The notes beneath the pieces are model-generated. The model did not search any database. It was not told where the DNA came from and was given only the letters and a program-made list of their open reading frames with translations. A DNA stretch of 64,000 nucleotides from Trematomus loennbergii (taxonomy: Eukaryota; Chordata; Actinopteri; Perciformes; Nototheniidae). Shown here one piece after another: positions 59,405 to 64,000 of this stretch. The first letter of the stretch is position 1. Every line of letters begins with the position of its first letter. The DNA lies in assembly GCA_012861695.1 (NCBI GenBank), contig JAAOOA010001611.1, forward strand, positions 141,001 through 205,000, read 5' to 3'. A program made the position numbers and the translations under genes.

Positions 59405-59769
59405 AAAAGGTCAAATGTCACTTGTTTTGCATCAATCTTGATACAGGGTACTTATTATATGTTATAGTTTGGATTCCTAAAGCTTTTAGTCTACTATCCC
59501 ATCATCCAAGGGTAGTTTTCACTATAAGTCATGTTTCTTTTGGACGGACACTATAATCTTTTTTTACTATGTTAAATCTGAATTTACTTTAAAATAAAAC
59601 AAATCTATATTGATTCTGACTTCTCTACATCCAACTCACAGGTTTATCATTGCTTTGAGAATAAAGATTATTAATTTAACCTTTTAGAAATTAAGTTATA
59701 GTCATTTGTTCTGGGCATGTCATTTCGAGCCTGAGGCCTGAAAAACAGGCTTGGGGCTTAACCGGTTAA
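59405..59769 (+). mobile_element. piggyBac-like MITE, longer form
   Basis: GCATCAATCTTGATACAGGG begins the recognised homology. It then shares CATCCAAGGGTAGTTTTCAC, TTTTGGACGGACACTATAAT and TTCTGGGCATGTCATTTCGA with 25652-25984, and ends GGCTTAACCGGTTAA with a TTAA edge at 59766-59769. The left terminus is not identified. Confidence 0.72.
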
Positions 59770-60565
59770 ATTACTTCACAGACTCTGATCATTAGCTAAT
59801 ACAATACTAACTATCATGTTATGTTAAAATATTAAGTTCAACATGAGTTTAGTCATCAATAAATAAACGCCAGAGAGTTGCAAACAGCAGCAACTAAAGA
59901 GGGAAACAGAATATTTGTATCCTCCATTTAGCAGGAACTTTGCAGAAACAATCAGTGACTTCTGTCAGAGCTGAAGGGAACACAGCAGAGTGTAAGAGGG
60001 AGTGTGTGTGGTGTCAAAACAGCAAAACACAGCTCAAAGAAGCAGCCTACGGCAAGCCTGAGGGTCCAAACCCAAAGGCTGTTTAACACTGGAGGAGTTC
60101 TCCTTGAGTTTGACTAAATACTCTCACTGTCCGGTACGCTGTGTGAGAGCTGCAGATGTTAGTGTGCGGTACAAAGGAATATGGTAATATGAAATGTTTC
60201 TAAAGACAGTGTGTGAATGTGTCTGGAATACAAAACACCATCTGCAGTTATTTATATATTTGAGATGTTTGGGGGATGTTTTATCAACTGAAAGTTATTT
60301 TTATAATTAAGAAAAATTAGAATAAAATTGAGCCTTTGTTGAGGACATGAACATGTTGTATAATTGTATCAGCCTGAACTGATACAAAGACAGACATTTA
60401 GCCAGTTTAGTTTTTGAGAGTCGTTCTTTCAAATCTAATTTCCTTTTAGAAATCAGTCTTTTCATGAGAATAAATAGTTCAAATCAGCATTTCTGAAGGA
60501 CAGATTACTTTTCATTTCAAACCTAACAGACAGCCATGCAAACCTGCGCTAGATTCTAACAAACA
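59770..60565. other. unannotated stretch
   Basis: No exon or repeat family recognised. Confidence 0.4.
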
Positions 60566-61747
60566 TCTTGTACTTGAGTAAAAGTAGAAGTACTCAGATC
60601 TTGTACTTGAGTAAAAGTAGAAGTACCAGAGTGTAGGAATACTCTGTGACAGTAAAAGTCCTGCATTCAAAATGTTACTCAAGTAAAAGTAGAAAAGTAT
60701 TATCATCAAAATATAGTGAAAGTAGCGACAGTGAAAGTAGTCATTGTGCAGATTGGTCCATTTCAGAATAATATATATGATATGTTTTATAATGATTGAT
60801 GATTAAAGTGCACCTATCATGCTATTTTTAGGCAACAGCATAGGTCTCAGATATATAAAAATATATAAAAAACATGTCTATGAAGTGTTTTGGTCAAAAT
60901 ACCAAACAGATCACCCATTCTAGCCATGCCTCATATCCCTCTGTTTCACTTCCTGTTTCTAAAATGCTGATTTGGGGTATAAAGCTTAAAAAATAATAAA
61001 GTAGGGGTCTGAGCTCATGCGGGACCCGGCAGCTACTGTCTAAACTAAATACTGCCGTGATGAAACACCATATCATGGGTTATCAAGGATTCTCTCTGAA
61101 ACAGTATGGAGCTCAAAGGCTTTCTCTCTTGCCGGTTATACCACAAGGTGAGTTCCTTTTTATTTCCTGCTCTTCACACACATGCTCTCCAGTACAGGTT
61201 AGCTCTGAGTGTTAGCGATGCTAATGTAAACACCGACCATATTACGTCCAAAACAGTCGGGCATTGTTTCTGATAGCAACGTTTCTGATAGGGCCGTGGG
61301 TCCACATTTCAGATATTACGTCATATCGGACGCAAATCTGGATCAGCTCCGTTGTTCCCCCGTTTTTAGAGATTTGGGTACGGAGGAAAAGAGAGAGGGT
61401 TTTATTTTCTGACGCTGCGTGAGTTCCCTGACACACCGGGGACACATGTTTATGTATACAAGACATCAAAAAGTGCATTTTGCATGATAGGTCCCCTTTA
61501 AAGTGTTCTCAAAGCTGGTAAAGGTGCAGCTAGTTTGAATGACTTTGTATACTGCAGGGTAGCTTGTGGATTTACTCCAGGTGGAACTAAAGTCTGATTT
61601 AACACTTGATTATATTTCACATCATTCATCCACATCTGTGAAGTAACTATTAGAAGTACAAAGTAACATCAAATGGAAATCCTCAAGTAAAGTACAAGTA
61701 CCTCAGAATTGTACTTAAGTTCAGTTCTTAGTTACTTCCCACCTCTG
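60566..61747 (-). mobile_element. Tol2-like hAT copy split by a MITE (minus strand)
   Basis: Two 33-bp units (60566-60632) are followed by the arm (GTAGGAATACTCTGTGACAG, CAGATTGGTCCATTTCAG). At 60803 a T2-type MITE intervenes, and the arm resumes at 61502 with GTGTTCTCAAAGCTGGTAAA. The outer terminus CTTCCCACCTCTG ends at 61747. The array-side terminus is missing. Confidence 0.87.
60803..61501 (-). mobile_element. Complete T2-type MITE nested in the hAT copy
   Basis: TTAA at 60803-60806 and 61498-61501 flanks the termini AGTGCACCTATCATGC and GCATGATAGGTCCCCT. The element (699 bp with both TTAA sites) is the reverse complement of 27480-28141. The unoccupied equivalent of the site is visible in the hAT copies at 20440 and 57955. 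A 78-codon frame inside is chance. Confidence 0.94.
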
Positions 61748-62455
61748 AATATGATAACATCAGCAGAGAGAGAGAGAAAGCACATATGAGTGTAAATGAA
61801 TCACAAAAGAAGACCATTCCTCTATTTCTTTCTTCTTTTCTTTAATACACAGTTTATTTCCTCGGCATTAAATGATATTCCAGCTCTTTCATCATGGAGC
61901 TGACGGCAGCGAAATGAAACACCTGCTGTTCAGTATCGGTTTCTGTTTCTGTGCTTTTTCATTTATTCTTTCTTCCTACATCTCCCGGCTGTGTTTGATT
62001 CTGCTGCTGGTGAATCTCCTCCTGGGACATCTCCACTCCTCCACCTCCAGAAATGACTTTATCCCACGCAGGTATTATTGGGGGTTTACAAATAAAACCC
62101 TCGTGTTGCTTTAATGGACTTTTTATTGGATTCCCCACACAGTCAGTAACTCACAGGTGGCACGTTTAATAGCAAAGTGCACATTAGCTGCTCCCTGTTT
62201 ACTCTCCATCTGTACTAGGAGGGGGTTCGTTTGTTTATTTTGCTCTTTTAGTTCCCCAGTAAATCTCAGCCGGACCAGTTTGTCTATAAATTAATATTGC
62301 CTCTCCAGACTCAGATCGTTTGTGAGATAAACGCTGTAGGAAGTCTCCGAGATCATCTGGGTTTTAACTGGCTGAAGAAAGTAGCTCCTGCAATAAGTTA
62401 CAACAACATGATAAATTTCCTAAAGTCCACAGAATACATGTTAGAAAACTCTCAC
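61748..62455. other. unannotated stretch
   Basis: An 80-codon frame (61872-62114) has a hydrophobic stretch (FSIGFCFCAFSFILSSYIS) and a possible donor CAGGTATT near 62070, but no recognised domain and no partner exon. I do not call it a gene. Confidence 0.35.
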
Positions 62456-63265
62456 TGGTCTCCGGCTTGAGCTTCAATCTCAGGATGCATGTGTTTGTGA
62501 TCCTCTCCAGAATGGAAGTAGTCATCACATACAGAGCATTTGGTACAACTAGTTCCTGAACAGTGTCATGTCTCAAATCTCAAAATTCTGACGTGTTCCT
62601 CAAAATTCTGACTTTCTCTCAAAATACTGATTTTTTTCTCTCAAAATACTGATTTTTTTTCTCTCATCTAAAATTCGGACTTTTTTCTCAAATCTCAACA
62701 TTCTGATTTTTTCTCTCTCAAAATCTCAAATTATGACGTTTTCCTCAAAATTATGACTTTTTCTCAAAATCTCAAAATTATGACTTTTTCCTCAAAATCT
62801 CAAAATTATGACTTTTTCTCAAAATCTCAAAATTATGACTTTTTCTTCAAATCTCAAAATTATGACTTTCTCTCAAAATCTCAAAATTATGACTTTTTCT
62901 CAAATTATGACTTTTTCTCAAATCTCAAAATTATGACTTTTTCTTCAAAATCTCAAATTATGACTTTTTCTCAAAATACTGACTTTTTTCTCAAAATACT
63001 GATTTTTTTTCTCTCATCTAAAAATTCGGACTTTTTTCTCAAAATCTCAACATTCTGATTTTTTCTCTCTCAAAATCTCAAAAATTATGACTTTTTCCTC
63101 AAAATCTCAAAATTATGACTTTCTCAAAATCTTAAAAATGTTAATAATCCCTGGTCCCAGCTTGAGCTTCAACCTCAGGATCCATGTATCTGTGATCCTC
63201 TCCAGAATGGAAGGAGTCATCACATACAAGCATCAACTAGTTCCTGAACAGTGTCCTTCACATGC
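62456..63265. repeat. About 110-bp direct repeats flanking a low-complexity array
   Basis: The sequence CTTGAGCTTCAA, CTCAGGAT, GTGATCCTCTCCAGAATGGA and CTAGTTCCTGAACAGTGTC occurs at about 62456-62570 and again at about 63151-63263. Between them (62575-63140) lie irregular units of AAAATCTCAAAATTATGACT plus TTTTCTC, with variants using ATTCTGA, ATACTGA and ATTCGGA. A block of about 100 bp containing ATACTGATTTTTTTTCTCTC is present twice, near 62640 and 62995. Confidence 0.85.
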
Positions 63266-64000
63266 TGATATCCAAGAGAGGGAGTTACACAGTCACAAGA
63301 TGGAGGAATAGAAAGCAGTATTCAATGTTTACTTCAGATTAGCTCCACGTCAGAAAGAGCATGCTTGTCATATGTCTATCTCCATAGAGGCTGAATCATC
63401 ATGTTAATCACATAGCTATCATATGCCTCAAACAGTCCTGATGCTCTTCTAGGTAATCATACATCCTGTCATGCACACAGCTACAGTTGGGATACCTTTG
63501 TTATCATGTTGCTCTCATGTTGGAAGAGGACATTCAGGATTTTCTCAACAAAGATATATCCGTTACGGAGGATCAGACTCACCTGGACCTGCACATCCAA
63601 ACTGCTGCCAGTGAAACGGCTCAGAGACTTACTTTGGTTTGCTTTTGGTTGAGCTGTTCTTCTGTGTACTGCTAAATAAAGTTAAAGGTGTGTGCACTGT
63701 GTCCTGCACCTGTGTGGGAATCCACTTCACTGTATTGACGTAACAGGGTTCCTTTTGTTGGTATATCTTGAATTTGTTATTCTTGAAGTCCCTGAGCCTC
63801 AAGTAAAGCCTATAATGTTTTGGATGCAAGGTTAGCATGAATACATGTGTTTGTCCTAAGGGCATGCAGTTTCACTTCATTTCAATTATAAAACACACCT
63901 TACACTTTCATGCCATTATTTGTCACAGTGTACACGCTACAGCATATCCATATTATCTAAGTAACGACAACCCATTCAGCCTCCATTTCTTATCATTCCT
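63266..64000. other. unannotated end of window
   Basis: No exon, RNA gene or repeat family recognised. The frames of 62-78 codons are short and lack domains. Confidence 0.4.

Noticed and set aside
61872..62114. Secreted peptide exon with hydrophobic leader and donor site
   Set aside because: The leader-like stretch is short on supporting evidence: no homologous protein recognised, no downstream exon, and the frame length is in the chance range.

Overview
The window looks like non-coding, repeat-dense chromosomal DNA of a teleost fish, probably a percomorph. The call rests on the repeat families. These are Tol2-like hAT termini (CAGAGGTG...), TTAAAGG-ended T2/Kolobok-type MITEs, TTAACC-ended piggyBac-like MITEs, tRNA-derived SINEs with an L2-like 3' tail, an RTE-like LINE fragment, long (TG)n tracts and many minisatellites. 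I recognise no exon of a host protein-coding gene. The long open frames are artefacts of tandem repeats with unit lengths divisible by three (33, 42 and 57 bp).

Layout. 1-0.9 kb: (TG)n and short repeats. 0.95-3.65 kb: a satellite-like array of about 18 monomers in two length classes, arranged as a higher-order repeat. 4.5-8.2 kb: a transposon cluster with a complete hAT element (5630-6782, exact 8-bp target duplication, remnant BED-finger transposase) and a second complete non-autonomous hAT (7396-8093) inserted in the tail of a SINE. 8.5-19.5 kb: mostly unique sequence, some of it resembling conserved non-coding DNA, with several MITEs (10688-11069, 11508-12079, 15735-16110, 17595-17990). 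20.1-22.1 kb: a Tol2-like element swollen by a 33-bp minisatellite and itself inserted into an older relative. About 0.85 kb downstream lies an inverted 94-bp copy of its right junction between 48-bp direct repeats. 24.8-28.8 kb: a LINE fragment, two MITEs and a possible solo LTR. 29.5-36.9 kb: two 57-bp minisatellite arrays linked to a T2-type MITE, and a complete hAT carrying a 37-bp minisatellite. 39.6-40.6 kb: a second copy of that hAT. 42-50 kb: three more minisatellites (20, 42 and 72 bp units). 51.1-54.1 kb: the third 57-bp array. 57.4-61.7 kb: two further Tol2-like copies, one split by a T2-type MITE. 62.5-63.3 kb: a low-complexity array between direct repeats.

The main theme is minisatellites inside or at the ends of DNA transposons. 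The 33-, 37- and 57-bp units each occur at two or three places, each time in the same position relative to the same transposon arms, but with very different copy numbers. This suggests that tandem amplification of transposon ends, plus dispersal, built much of the window. Boundaries given with target duplications are exact readings. Other repeat edges are approximate, and family names rest on termini recalled by eye, not on a database search.
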